Shown here piece after piece: positions 17,097 through 26,268 of a stretch of 64,000 nucleotides of DNA. This DNA is from Sipunculus nudus (taxonomy: Eukaryota > Annelida > Sipuncula > Golfingiida > Sipunculidae). A model generated the notes under the pieces. It had not been told where the DNA came from and did no database searches. It saw only the letters and a program-made list of their open reading frames with translations. How positions within the stretch are numbered: the first letter of the stretch is position 1; each line of letters opens with the position of its first letter. The translations under genes were made by a program, and so were the position numbers. The stretch covers positions 92,832,723 through 92,896,722 of the forward strand of contig CM049309.1 in the NCBI GenBank assembly GCA_026874595.1, read 5' to 3'.

Positions 17097-18359
17097 ATGG
17101 CGTCCGACCCGTCTTTAATCCAAACCCAACCTTTTTACCTGAACTTAAAAGCCCAAGGTCCTGTGTATGATTCCATTACTAAAGGCAATGTAATTAAATT
17201 TAAAATCGAACCGGAATTGATGTTGCATCCCCGGGCGGGTGATTGGGAAGTGGCTCTTACCCGGTTAAGTCATCCGAGTGCCTGGTTCAATATCCATGAA
17301 AATGAATGTTGGGTAAAACTGACTCATAAAACCAAAACGGATGAATACTCTATTAAAGAATATGTCCCCGCAGGCTATTATCCCCGCTTATTCATGTACG
17401 GAAAAGAAACCGATAAAGATAATGAATTCAGTACAGCTAGAGGGGTCGGATTATGGCAAGCTTTAGAAGATTGTTTTACGAAATTAAATGCCCAAAAAGA
17501 TCAATTAAATTTAACCGGATCTGAACAAGAAAAAAGTGATAGCGGGACAAAATATATTAATCCTCAACTGGTTCGGTTATTTGATTCCGTATTTCCAGGA
17601 GGTGGGTCAAGGTCTTCCAAAGATAAAAAACAAAATATGCGAATGGGAATTGCATTTCCCATAGATGAAACATCTGGCGATCATACGTATTCATTAGAAA
17701 TGGATGTAAAATTAGCACATATGATGGGGTTCAGAGATACCGTTTTAAAGAAACGGGCGGCTAAAAAATGTGATGAAGTTTTATTTGTTATGTCTAAAAC
17801 AGAGGATATTAATGATTGGATAATAAAAAAGGGAGGTGAATTAGAAACTTATAAAGAAAATAAAAATAGTGACGTTTATGTAACAGATAATAAAACTGTG
17901 AAATATAATTATCAAACCCATTACCCTTGTGTAAACCAACTGGATATACGCCCCAATGAAATGGAATGTATTATTGAAATCCACACCGATTTTACTGAAC
18001 CCGATACGTTTCATAATGCCCACCATCATGAAGGTGCAACCCGTGTTTTAGCTACATTTCACGCTAGAGCTGAAGCCAATGCTAACCGCCCTGAAGACCA
18101 ATGTTTTATTGAAAGTACTTTTAAATCAGCGGCTATCGGGTTCAATGTACCTTACAGCACTATTCGCCAATATCTATCATCCACCACTAATTACCATGCC
18201 ACCTTTCATCAGTATCATAAATGCCGAGTCGGGTGGTATTCTGAACTGAAATTTCAATTCAAACATCCAAACGGTTATCCTGTCAATTTTATCCCGGGTG
18301 GGGATTTATTCATGCAATTGTATTTTAAACCTCGACGTAAACGTAGGAGGGGTATATAA
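17097..18359 (+). CDS. W-E-V family virion-type protein, tandem copy 1
   Basis: 420 residues. Residues 48-63 carry the motif GDWEVALTRLSHPSAW. The C-terminal third has the family blocks HTDFTEPDTF, EANANRPEDQCFIEST and FIPGGDLFMQLYFKP. These blocks are shared almost residue for residue with the following gene, which fixes them as paralogues. The fold is probably beta-rich. From memory such proteins sit beside F54H12.2-like capsid genes in animal genomes, so a minor capsid, vertex or spike role is inferred. The basic end (RRKRRRGI) runs into the TATA box of the next gene, which provides the stop codon. Confidence 0.8.
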   Translation: MASDPSLIQTQPFYLNLKAQGPVYDSITKGNVIKFKIEPELMLHPRAGDWEVALTRLSHPSAWFNIHENECWVKLTHKTKTDEYSIKEYVPAGYYPRLFMYGKETDKDNEFSTARGVGLWQALEDCFTKLNAQKDQLNLTGSEQEKSDSGTKYINPQLVRLFDSVFPGGGSRSSKDKKQNMRMGIAFPIDETSGDHTYSLEMDVKLAHMMGFRDTVLKKRAAKKCDEVLFVMSKTEDINDWIIKKGGELETYKENKNSDVYVTDNKTVKYNYQTHYPCVNQLDIRPNEMECIIEIHTDFTEPDTFHNAHHHEGATRVLATFHARAEANANRPEDQCFIESTFKSAAIGFNVPYSTIRQYLSSTTNYHATFHQYHKCRVGWYSELKFQFKHPNGYPVNFIPGGDLFMQLYFKPRRKRRRGI

Positions 18360-18361
18360 AA
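18353..18361 (+). promoter_or_regulatory. TATA box (TATATAAAA) for the gene at 18396
   Basis: TATATAAAA is 43 nt upstream of the ATG at 18396 and contains the stop codon of the preceding gene. Confidence 0.75.
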
Positions 18362-18395
18362 CCCCTTGTCCGTTCTGTTTGAAAGGGAGTTGAAC

Positions 18396-19670
18396 ATGGA
18401 TCCCCCGACCTCGTACCGTACCAGTGATTTTTTTATTTCCATTGAGAAAATCATTGAAAATGAATCTGCATTAAACGGTCAAGTTAAAGTGAATTTATCC
18501 CCCCAACTTTTCTTGCATCCTCATTATGGCCCGTGGGAAGTGAGTTTAACCCAATTAACATTCCCATCCGCTTGGTATACCGTTCATGAAAAGGAATGTT
18601 TTTTACGTCTGGTTCATACTAAAATTCATAAAACCACTAAAGAAACCACTACCTATTCCGCACAAACCTATTTAGAACCAGGATATTATCCCCGTCATTT
18701 TATTTTTCGAAAATGGCAAAATAGGGCCGGTGGAAGAAAACAATTAGATCGTATGGTCTATGTAGGATCTTTAAAAGCTCTAAAAAATATAATAGAGGAA
18801 TTAAATCAATTAAAAACAGAATTACATTTAGAAGGATCCCAACATGAAAATAATGAAGTAGGAATTGTACGTTTAGTCCAACGTGTTTTGGCTGGAACTA
18901 CAGACAAAAACGATAAGAGTGGTGAAAATGTTAGTTATGGACTGGCTTTCCCAGGAATACACGATACATCCTGTAAGTCAGTTGTCTCTGGTACGGATAA
19001 TAATACTTATGACCATCATTTCAAATTAGAAATGCATCCCAAGCTCCGACACATGTTTGGATTTAATCGGGATTTATATGAATATGAAATTGAAGAACCC
19101 ATTATAGGTTCCACATATGTCGTAAATAAAAACAAATGGAATGTCATGGATTTAAATTGGGAACGGGTTTTACATTCGCATTTGAGAATAAAAAATGACA
19201 AGAAAAATACAGACAAAGCCTGTTTTCAGGTACATTACCCTCGGGTCGCTCAAAATCAAATCCGTATCAATGAAATTGAATCCATCCTGGAAGTGCATAC
19301 GGATTTTACACGCCCTGATACGTTCCGAGAAATTAAAGATTTTAATCCTAAAAAAGATGAAGGGCCTGAACGGGTCTTGGCTACAATACACGCCCGGCCC
19401 GAAGCCAATGCGAACCGCCCTGAAGACGCCTGTTTAATTGAAAGTACGTATAAAAACCCAGTGCTCTCATTTCGAAAACCTTACAGCCGCATCCGTGAAT
19501 TATTTTCTTCCACCTACCATCACCCCTTAACCACTACTAATTATCATGAATGTCTAAGCGGGTGGTACTCTGATATGACCTTTCAATTCAAACATCCGTC
19601 AGGCCATAACGCTATTTTTATCCCCGGAGGTAAAATATTTATGCAATTGCACTTTAAACCATGTAATTGA
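18396..19670 (+). CDS. W-E-V family virion-type protein, tandem copy 2
   Basis: 424 residues from the ATG at 18396; a TTG at 18366 is excluded by the TATA box at 18353. It shares with copy 1 the motif PWEVSLTQLTFPSAW (46-60) and the C-terminal blocks HTDFTRPDTF, EANANRPEDACLIEST and FIPGGKIFMQLHFKP. The middle differs in length and sequence, where exposed loops would be expected. Likely made by tandem duplication, in parallel with the duplicated capsid-type genes. Role as for copy 1: inferred minor virion protein. Confidence 0.8.
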   Translation: MDPPTSYRTSDFFISIEKIIENESALNGQVKVNLSPQLFLHPHYGPWEVSLTQLTFPSAWYTVHEKECFLRLVHTKIHKTTKETTTYSAQTYLEPGYYPRHFIFRKWQNRAGGRKQLDRMVYVGSLKALKNIIEELNQLKTELHLEGSQHENNEVGIVRLVQRVLAGTTDKNDKSGENVSYGLAFPGIHDTSCKSVVSGTDNNTYDHHFKLEMHPKLRHMFGFNRDLYEYEIEEPIIGSTYVVNKNKWNVMDLNWERVLHSHLRIKNDKKNTDKACFQVHYPRVAQNQIRINEIESILEVHTDFTRPDTFREIKDFNPKKDEGPERVLATIHARPEANANRPEDACLIESTYKNPVLSFRKPYSRIRELFSSTYHHPLTTTNYHECLSGWYSDMTFQFKHPSGHNAIFIPGGKIFMQLHFKPCN

Positions 19671-19688
19671 TGATTTTTTTTCAAACAG

Positions 19689-19775
19689 TTCCGGTTCCCC
19701 TCCCCGTACTTCCGTTGCCTATGATCCTTGCATAACACTGCCGGAACCCCATGAAATTTTTTTAAACCCTTCCGG
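19689..19775 (+). promoter_or_regulatory. TTCCGG-rich promoter upstream of the Cys-rich gene
   Basis: TTCCGG at 19689 and 19770, its reverse complement CCGGAA at 19741, and ACTTCCG at 19708 fall within 90 bp. The TATA box follows at 19809. Confidence 0.5.
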
Positions 19776-19808
19776 TCTACTTTGTACCGGTCCCCCACGG
19801 TAGTCGGG

Positions 19809-19817
19809 TATATAAAC
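19809..19817 (+). promoter_or_regulatory. TATA box (TATATAAAC) for the gene at 19843
   Basis: TATATAAAC lies 34 nt upstream of the ATG at 19843 (ccATGG context). Confidence 0.7.
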
Positions 19818-19842
19818 CGGGTCCCGCATCTTCACAGAAACC

Positions 19843-20394
19843 ATGGCATATAGTCGTCACCAGCTTGGTCTGCCTGGGCACTGGGGATCTCGTCAACGTC
19901 CTTGCAAGCATTGTAAAACACATTTAGCCAAGTATCCTGAAAACGATTACAGTTTTTCTGCTTGGTACGGACACTCGTTCAACTGTCCACGAGGTGGGTG
20001 TAATTCCAAGCTGTTCTCTCTACTGTGTGACGTGTCGGAATTTCATGATGATCATTTCCGCTGCCGCAGAGATGAGTCTTTAGAAGATTTAATCTGGGCC
20101 TACCGCACTTCCGTGCTAGAATTCAGTGACTGTGACGTGTTTTACGAAAGGAATTTTCACTACGTTCCCACAGTGCCTGCAGATAAAAAGAAACGGATCT
20201 TTGAAACCCGTAGTACTCCCATCCATGTGACACCGGCTGATACATTGAATTATCCCAGTATATACCAACATAAAATCTGGGAAGATAAATTCCAAGTGAC
20301 AAATATCCACGCCCGAAATCGTGAAGTCGGCTTCAGTAAAACACCGGAAAGTTGTCACGTGAAACCCATGACATTGACTTTAGTGATGCAATGA
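19843..20394 (+). CDS. Cys/His-rich orphan protein
   Basis: 183 residues. The N-terminal 80 residues hold CKHC, HSFNCPRGGC, LLCDVSEFHDDHFRC and further His, suggesting one or two zinc sites of unfamiliar type. The rest shows no motif that I know. Its end overlaps the next gene by ATGA, so the two may be expressed from one mRNA, either as separate proteins or as a frameshift product. The upstream promoter has both TTCCGG boxes and a TATA box, as expected for a candidate early regulator. Confidence 0.75.
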   Translation: MAYSRHQLGLPGHWGSRQRPCKHCKTHLAKYPENDYSFSAWYGHSFNCPRGGCNSKLFSLLCDVSEFHDDHFRCRRDESLEDLIWAYRTSVLEFSDCDVFYERNFHYVPTVPADKKKRIFETRSTPIHVTPADTLNYPSIYQHKIWEDKFQVTNIHARNREVGFSKTPESCHVKPMTLTLVMQ

Positions 20395-20852
20395 AAAAAT
20401 ACGAAAGCCGGTACCGCCTCCTGGATAAACATTGCTGTGCTAAAAAATGCCGGGTCTACATGATGCACGCCTACATGGGCCAAGTGAAAGACGCCGCTAA
20501 CGAACAAGATAAACAACAAGGAAAACACATTCACCGCCATATCTTTCATTTTCCAAGTTGGACTGTAAAAAAATTCTGCCCTACGGAATATCACTTGTGT
20601 TCTCGGAAAAGTGAAGATAATTTTTGCGGGGTGGTCACAGACTATATTACGCTCGAGAAAACACCGTTCAAGAAATATCTGATCGGGCACGTGATTCGCA
20701 ATCATTTACGTCTGGCTAACGTTTACACTTACCAAGGTCACATCAACGAAAATAAAACTGTGGAGATAATTAAACACCTGGCAGCACGTACATTGGGCCC
20801 TGATCTTACTGTTACCAAGGGAACTATCACTTCCGGTAAAAAAGTGGTATAA
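20391..20852 (+). CDS. Cys/His-containing orphan protein overlapping the previous gene
   Basis: 153 residues from the ATG at 20391, which overlaps the previous stop (ATGA). The frame opens at 20340 after a stop, so a frameshift fusion with the upstream gene is possible within about 55 bases. Paired cysteines (HCCAKKC) and scattered His and Cys suggest zinc binding. No family recognised. No TATA box is visible at the usual distance, which favours coupled translation. Its stop is in the TATA box of the next gene. Confidence 0.65.
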   Translation: MKKYESRYRLLDKHCCAKKCRVYMMHAYMGQVKDAANEQDKQQGKHIHRHIFHFPSWTVKKFCPTEYHLCSRKSEDNFCGVVTDYITLEKTPFKKYLIGHVIRNHLRLANVYTYQGHINENKTVEIIKHLAARTLGPDLTVTKGTITSGKKVV

Positions 20853-20855
20853 AAG
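20828..20855 (+). promoter_or_regulatory. ETS-like site plus TATA box for the gene at 20905
   Basis: CACTTCCGGT (20828-20837) is followed by TATAAAAG (20848-20855). The TATA box contains the stop of the preceding gene. Confidence 0.6.
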
Positions 20856-20904
20856 CAGAATGCGAACTGTGTATTTTTCACTTCTTCCCCGACCGGAGAA
20901 TTGG

Positions 20905-21360
20905 ATGTCCACAAATTTGATGGAAATAATGCTGCCGCCCGGAACTGTGCCTGCCACCATCCCGTTTCCACAAACACAACTGGAAGAAGGGGAGTTACCC
21001 CGTCCCGATCACGGAATGGGGGCCGCAGAACAAGAACCCGCACCAGATGTGGTAGAAATGGCAAACAACATCAACGAATTCCTCGCTAGCCTGGGGCCGC
21101 CACCCACCACAGAGCAAACGGGGTCCACCCCACCAACACCCCCAGAAAAAAAGAAAAAACGTAAACGTCCTGTTCCCGAGAAGAAACAACCATCAAAACG
21201 GATCAAACGCCAGCAAGTTGTTCCTGATGATGATGAAGATGCCAGAAAGAAAGAAGAAAAGAAAATCATCAGCAAACTTGAACTTTATTTCAATAAGATT
21301 GAAACAAACATCAGTCTTATCAAGGAACTTTTAGTTAAGCTGCAAACCTATAAACATTAA
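20905..21360 (+). CDS. Small protein with basic NLS and C-terminal coiled coil
   Basis: 151 residues from the ATG at 20905. An in-frame ATG at 20860 is only 12 nt from the TATA box and would precede the expected transcription start, so I prefer the later one. The first 90 residues are Pro-rich and disordered. A strong nuclear-localisation-like region follows (KKKKRKRPVPEKKQPSKRIK). The end is a probable coiled coil (KLELYFNKIETNISLIKELL) that would allow oligomers. No family recognised. It is the last gene of the element. Confidence 0.7.
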   Translation: MSTNLMEIMLPPGTVPATIPFPQTQLEEGELPRPDHGMGAAEQEPAPDVVEMANNINEFLASLGPPPTTEQTGSTPPTPPEKKKKRKRPVPEKKQPSKRIKRQQVVPDDDEDARKKEEKKIISKLELYFNKIETNISLIKELLVKLQTYKH

Positions 21361-21585
21361 GCGTTTCATATGTTTGTATTGAATTAAAGTTTTGTATTTG
21401 GATTATACCATGCCTTTTTTTTTCTTTCTTTTATGACGTGTGGGATATGTATAGGTGCGTGTATGTTTGAAAGGAACCCAACCCTCCCGCCAACTCCACT
21501 AAAGTTAAACACCACCCGGTCAACCGCCAGGGGGCCCCCTCCCCCACCCCTCCCACCCAGTCCGCATTCCTCCCAATTAATTAAT
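21361..21585 (+). other. Right non-coding flank of the virus-like element
   Basis: No gene. T-rich stretch near 21415, then a C-rich segment (21510-21575). I see no AATAAA close to the last stop. The element's end probably lies here or in the following repeat, but I cannot see a terminal inverted repeat because the left end is outside the window. Confidence 0.4.
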
Positions 21586-21870
21586 CACTTTTTGGCACTT
21601 ATTAATGACTCTACTCAGGATGGTACTTATTAATGGTTTTGGTACTTATCAATGACTTTTTGGTACTTATTAATGACTCTACTAAGGATGGTACTTATTA
21701 ATGGTTTTGGTACTTATCAATGACTTTTTGGTACTTATTAATGACTGTACTAAGGATGGTACTTATTAATGGTTTTGGTACTTATCAATGACTTTTTGGT
21801 ACTTATTAATGACCAAAAATGGGACTTATTAATGGTTTTGGTACTTATCAATGACTTTTTGGTACTTAAT
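21586..21870 (+). repeat. 68-bp tandem repeat near the right end of the element
   Basis: Units start at 21588, 21656, 21724, 21792 and 21855, so the period is 68 bp four times, then a shortened unit. Each unit contains GGTACTTATTAATG and variants (ACTTATCAATG). Polinton-type elements often carry tandem repeats in or near their ends, so this may be terminal; this is inference. Confidence 0.8.
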
Positions 21871-22227
21871 ATATATAGCACTACTTATAACTTTTACTTC
21901 CTGATGCTGGACATAATGTTTAGAATCAGTCCCTTCATACACTCCTTCCGCTTGCGAAATCCCACTCTGGTTAGTCGGGGTACGTTATTGACTCTATGCC
22001 AGCCACCTGGTGGTGAAACGCAATATCCCTGATAAAGCAAGCAGGGGTTAAGCGAAAAAGAGAATGCAGCGTGTAAACACTGCTTAAAGAGTGAATCCCT
22101 TGGCGGTGAGCTAAAGCTAGCCTTAGACTGATAAAAATAAATATCGCTCATTGCCATAAAGTGCAAAACCATTCTTAACTGCGATTAAAGATTACACACG
22201 CACAAACAAAGAAAACTAAATGTGATA

Positions 22228-22275
<48 letters not shown>

Positions 22276-22439
22276 ATCCCCTTGTGTAAACAAATAATTA
22301 AAACTAATTTCAGTTACAGGTTATACAAAAATTTGTTTTTTTTTTTTCATTTTTTTGGTGAAGGTAACCGCCTCCATTTTTTTATGCTTACTTAAATCAT
22401 ATATGTACATCTTCAGAATTCCATTCCGGTTTCGGACTA
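21871..22439. other. Host-type sequence with a TA microsatellite
   Basis: No gene. An AT dinucleotide tract runs from about 22232 to 22270. The rest has no feature I recognise. Confidence 0.5.
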
Positions 22440-22757
22440 CGTGACAGGGCAGTATCACACGTTTTCTCCCACGTTTTATATCCTGGCGTTAACCAGTCCC
22501 GGTGATTACTGCCCCTGCGGGCCCTGGGTGTGTAATCGTCCCCATTGCGGGGTCATACCACCGAGGAGCCCCCGAAAAGGCGCACTCGTTTGTGAGTGAA
22601 ACACAGCCGTTGGGCACGGCCTTCCCATTAATCCTGCAGAGCGCTCACCCTGGGTGGGGGCCGACCGTGAAAAATTTCACCGCCTCGGCTGAGTTTCGAA
22701 CTCATGATCTCCCGGCTTTGAATCCTGCGCTCTACCCCTGAGCCACAGAAGACGGTC
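22440..22757 (-). repeat. tRNA-derived SINE
   Basis: Read on the minus strand from 22757, the sequence has an RNA polymerase III box A (GTGGCTCAGGGGTAGAGC) and box B (GAGTTCGAAACTC) in a tRNA-like arrangement, followed by a GC-rich body towards lower positions. The lower boundary is approximate. It is not a functional tRNA: the acceptor stem does not pair well. Confidence 0.65.
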
Positions 22758-22806
22758 AAAAATTCATGTTATTAGTTCATTCACACATTAAGAGCCGTAT
22801 AATGTT

Positions 22807-23742
22807 TGTTGGTGCAGTTGCGTTAGGACTTTTCAACACACACACTGGTATAATCCTTTTGCCACACAATAACACAGAGACCAAGACTATATTCCTTAAG
22901 TTCCATCTTTCTTTTGTAATATGCACTAACACGTTGAATAGACGTTGAATCGTTGTACAATAACACATATGTTCCTTATAATGGCTGGCATACTATGTCG
23001 ATGATAACAATTGCCACTTGGAACGTAAGACGTTGAAATGGAACACGGAACACGGAACACGTTTGGAAACTAGTGGACAAAAGAGAAAGTAAGAAATATC
23101 TAAGTGGGAGGAAATACAGATGAAATATAATACTCTACAATGTACTAGTGCATACATAAACCATTACGTCCTTAAATATGTGCAAAGATATTCCGTTCAA
23201 CAATAACTGTTATAAATAACTGTATATAGTCGAATACTGTTGCTTTACTCAGACAGTTAACTGATACACAGTGAATAATGAAACCTGCATATATTAAGAC
23301 TTAACATACATTCTGTGAAAAAGATATTGCTATACTGTGGTAATATATGCTACAAACCTTTACTGTTGATTATTAGAGTTCATTAATAGGCTACAATAAT
23401 GTCCACTTGACCTACCTCTGTGTGGGCTCTACCTAAGGGTACACAAGGTTACAAGGAGCTCTGGTCATACTGCCATGCTGCTTTGGTCTTACAAACAGGA
23501 AATGACCTAACTGTCCCATGATTATAGTGTCTGTACACAGTGACCTCTGGTCATTACCCTGTGTGATATGAACCATCACATAACAAACATAGTTAGCTCA
23601 ACAGGGAGCAAGCCACACCTAAAACCCGAAGGTCCCTGGTTCAAACCCCAGCAATGATATACATTTTTTTTTGTTTCTAATTTTCTAATTGTAAACAATA
23701 AATATGTATGTTCTTGTTACAAAGTAATAATGGGCATTTACA
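22807..23742 (-). repeat. 3' LTR of the BEL/Pao element
   Basis: 936 bp, nearly identical to 30209-31663 apart from the 503-bp insertion there. The near identity means the element inserted fairly recently even though its genes are damaged. A tRNA-like stretch with GGTTCAAACCC lies at 23595-23655. Confidence 0.9.
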
Positions 23743-23864
23743 CTCTCGGCCTCTTATGCAAAGGTTCATATGGATTACCTGCATACAATACTAATAAATG
23801 CACAACAACTGTAAACAAATAAGACATATTTAAACAATGAGTAGTAGAAAAAAGGCTAACCATC

Positions 23865-25427
23865 TTAACTAATGCCCCTTTCCGTGGGCAGCAAAAGCAC
23901 AAGTTTAGAAATAGGTCTGCGTAGTTCTGAGTTCTGGGTTTTCACCATCACACTACGAACTAAGTCCTTACTGTCTGGTTCTGTTACCGTAACCCGACCT
24001 AAAGACCAATTACATCTGGGAAGGTTGTCATCCCTGAGTAGGATGACATCTGCTATCTGAAGTTTCCTCTTTGGATGATTCCATTTTTGTCTTTGTTGCA
24101 GAGTTAGCAAATACTCTCTTTGCCATCTGTGCCAAAATACGTTTGCCAGGTGTTGTATTGTTCTCCAGCGTTTCCGGGCATTAAAATCAGCCCGCTGAAA
24201 CTGTCCAGGCGGAGGAACGACAACAGTTTTATGGTTCAGAAGATGACTCGGAGTAAGTGGTTCGAAGTCATCTGGATTATCAGATACAGTAGTGAGGGGG
24301 CGTGAGTTCACAATTGTTTCCACTTCACATAGCAATGTCCTGAATGACTCATCGTTTATGTAATAGCCAAATTCATGAAACAAATGTGATAGTACCTTCC
24401 GAACAGTTTTGATCTGTCTCTCCCACATGCCACCCATGTGGCCAGCTGCTGGTGGATTGAAGAGCCACTTGATGTTGCGTTTTAGCAATGTCTCTCTGGC
24501 AGAATCTTGGTCGATTTCGTTGACAGCTTTGCACAATTCTCGTTCGGCTGAAACAAAATTTGTGCCATTGTCACATCGAATTTCTTGGATGGGGCCCCGT
24601 CTTGCCAGAAAGCGTCTTAGATCATGGATGAAAGAATCAGTATTCAATGTATTTGACGACTCAAGATGGATCGCTCGGCTAACTAGGCATGTGAATAACA
24701 CCCCATATCGCTTTTGTTCCTTTCTACCTTCTTTGATTATGAAAGGTCCAAAATAGTCGACTCCAGTGAAGGTAAATGGTGGTGCTGGACTGATTCGAGC
24801 GACAGGCAGGTCTGCCATTTTCTGTTCACCGACTGGTTTTCGGTGACGGCGACACGTTACACAATGATTTATGACATTGCGAACTGCCGCATTACCTCGG
24901 ATTACCCAGTACTGTTCTCGCAACTTGGCAAGTACGTGATTGCGACCAGCATGTTCCATCTGTTGGTGCACATATCTGATGATGAGAGTTGTTATGTAAC
25001 TCTTTCGTGGCAGTATCACGGGGTGTTTCATTGTATCTGGAAGAATTGATCTAGTAAGACGTCCACCAACTCTGATCATACCATCGTCGAGAAAAGGATC
25101 TAAACGGTAGATAGGGCTTTTCTTCGAAACACCAGACTGTACTGCTCGGCCCCGTTTGGCTAGGGGGACTCTGTTGGTATAGCTTTCCAACGACATGATT
25201 TCAGAGCTGAACTGTTGAGCCTGTGCATGTTTCAAGATTGACAATTCTGCTTCTTTTAATTCATCTACTGTTAGTGGTTGACCTTTGGTGTCACCTGGCC
25301 TAGGTAAGCAGCGTTGCTTATTATGTAATATTTGCCGAAGTCTCAGGTAATAGGCTGCTGTTTTCTTGAGACGATACCAGTCAGAAAAGTGTTGAATTAA
25401 CCTGTCCAATGGCTTGATTTTTTTCAT
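23865..25427 (-). pseudogene. BEL/Pao integrase region (open but part of a broken pol)
   Basis: 520 residues in one open frame. A zinc-binding part with H/C residues (HQQMEHAG, HCVTCRRHR) comes first. The DDE core follows, with D in GVDYFGPF, D in RCDNGTNF and E in GMWERQIKTVRK. A C-terminal domain seen in Pao elements comes last (QREYLLTLQQRQKW). It would insert the cDNA copy into the genome. The frame is intact, but the upstream pol parts it must be made with are interrupted, so I class it as part of a pseudogene. Confidence 0.9.
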
Positions 25428-25866
25428 TTACTGATGTTACAGCTGTGTTGACTGTATGTTCATCTCCATTATCATCAGAGCACATAACATGCGGTGGCTC
25501 AGACTGTTTTGGCCATTTCTCCTCGGCCGACCTCAGAAATTCTGGTCCCTTGATCCAGCTTTTCCGTTCTTACATCTGGTAGCCATTGACATCTCGAGAT
25601 CCGTCGTCAGCAGGATTGTTTTCAGTTGCCACGAATCTCCATTGGCTTGGCTCAGAAAAATCTCTGATCACACGTACTGTTTGAAACAAAAACGGGGAAT
25701 CGTTTCTTGTTATTACTAATATAGTGCAGTACTGTAGTAGAGTCCGTATGGTACACTACCTTGTCTGGTTTGTTATCCAGTTCATTTAGCATCATCTGAC
25801 CTATATGTACTGACACTACAGCAGCTGTAAGCTCTAAGCGTGGTATCGTAACTGGTTGAACAGGAG

Positions 25867-26217
25867 CTAGCCTGGCTTTCCTAATAGAAAGGAGCAGTGG
25901 ATTTTGCCTTCAGTGTTGCAAAGCCGTAGATAAGCTACAGAGGCATAGCCAATAGTACTGGCATCTGAGAATACGTGAAGCTGCCTAGAGGCTAAAGGTC
26001 CAAAACCGTTTGGTATTAAACATCTACTAATAGACATTTTCCCCAGTGACGTTAGTTCTCCTAACAATCTTTGCCAGCGTACTTGGTATTGCTCTGATAT
26101 CTCGTCATCCCAACCTAAGTTTTGTTCTTTGCATAGTTCTTGAAGGAGTTTCTTTGCTGGTAAGATGAAAGGTGCAATAAAGCCCAGCGGATCAAAGACA
26201 GAAGACACAATGGACAA
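25867..26217 (-). pseudogene. BEL/Pao RT end and RNase H fragment
   Basis: The same reading frame as the reverse transcriptase above it, separated by an in-frame TAG at 26269-26271. It includes SSVFDPLGFIAPF, typical of the linker after the RT in Pao elements, and HVFSDASTIGYASVAYL, the start of RNase H. The remainder of RNase H (25430-25866) is degraded by stops and shifts. Confidence 0.85.
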
Positions 26218-26268
26218 AATCCCCCTTCTTGTTGCTGATTTAGAATTGAGGATAAACGAGAAACCGAA

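Noticed and set aside
23591-23660. A tRNA gene
   Set aside because: A box-B-like sequence is present but the acceptor and T stems do not pair, and the same sequence occurs in both LTRs.
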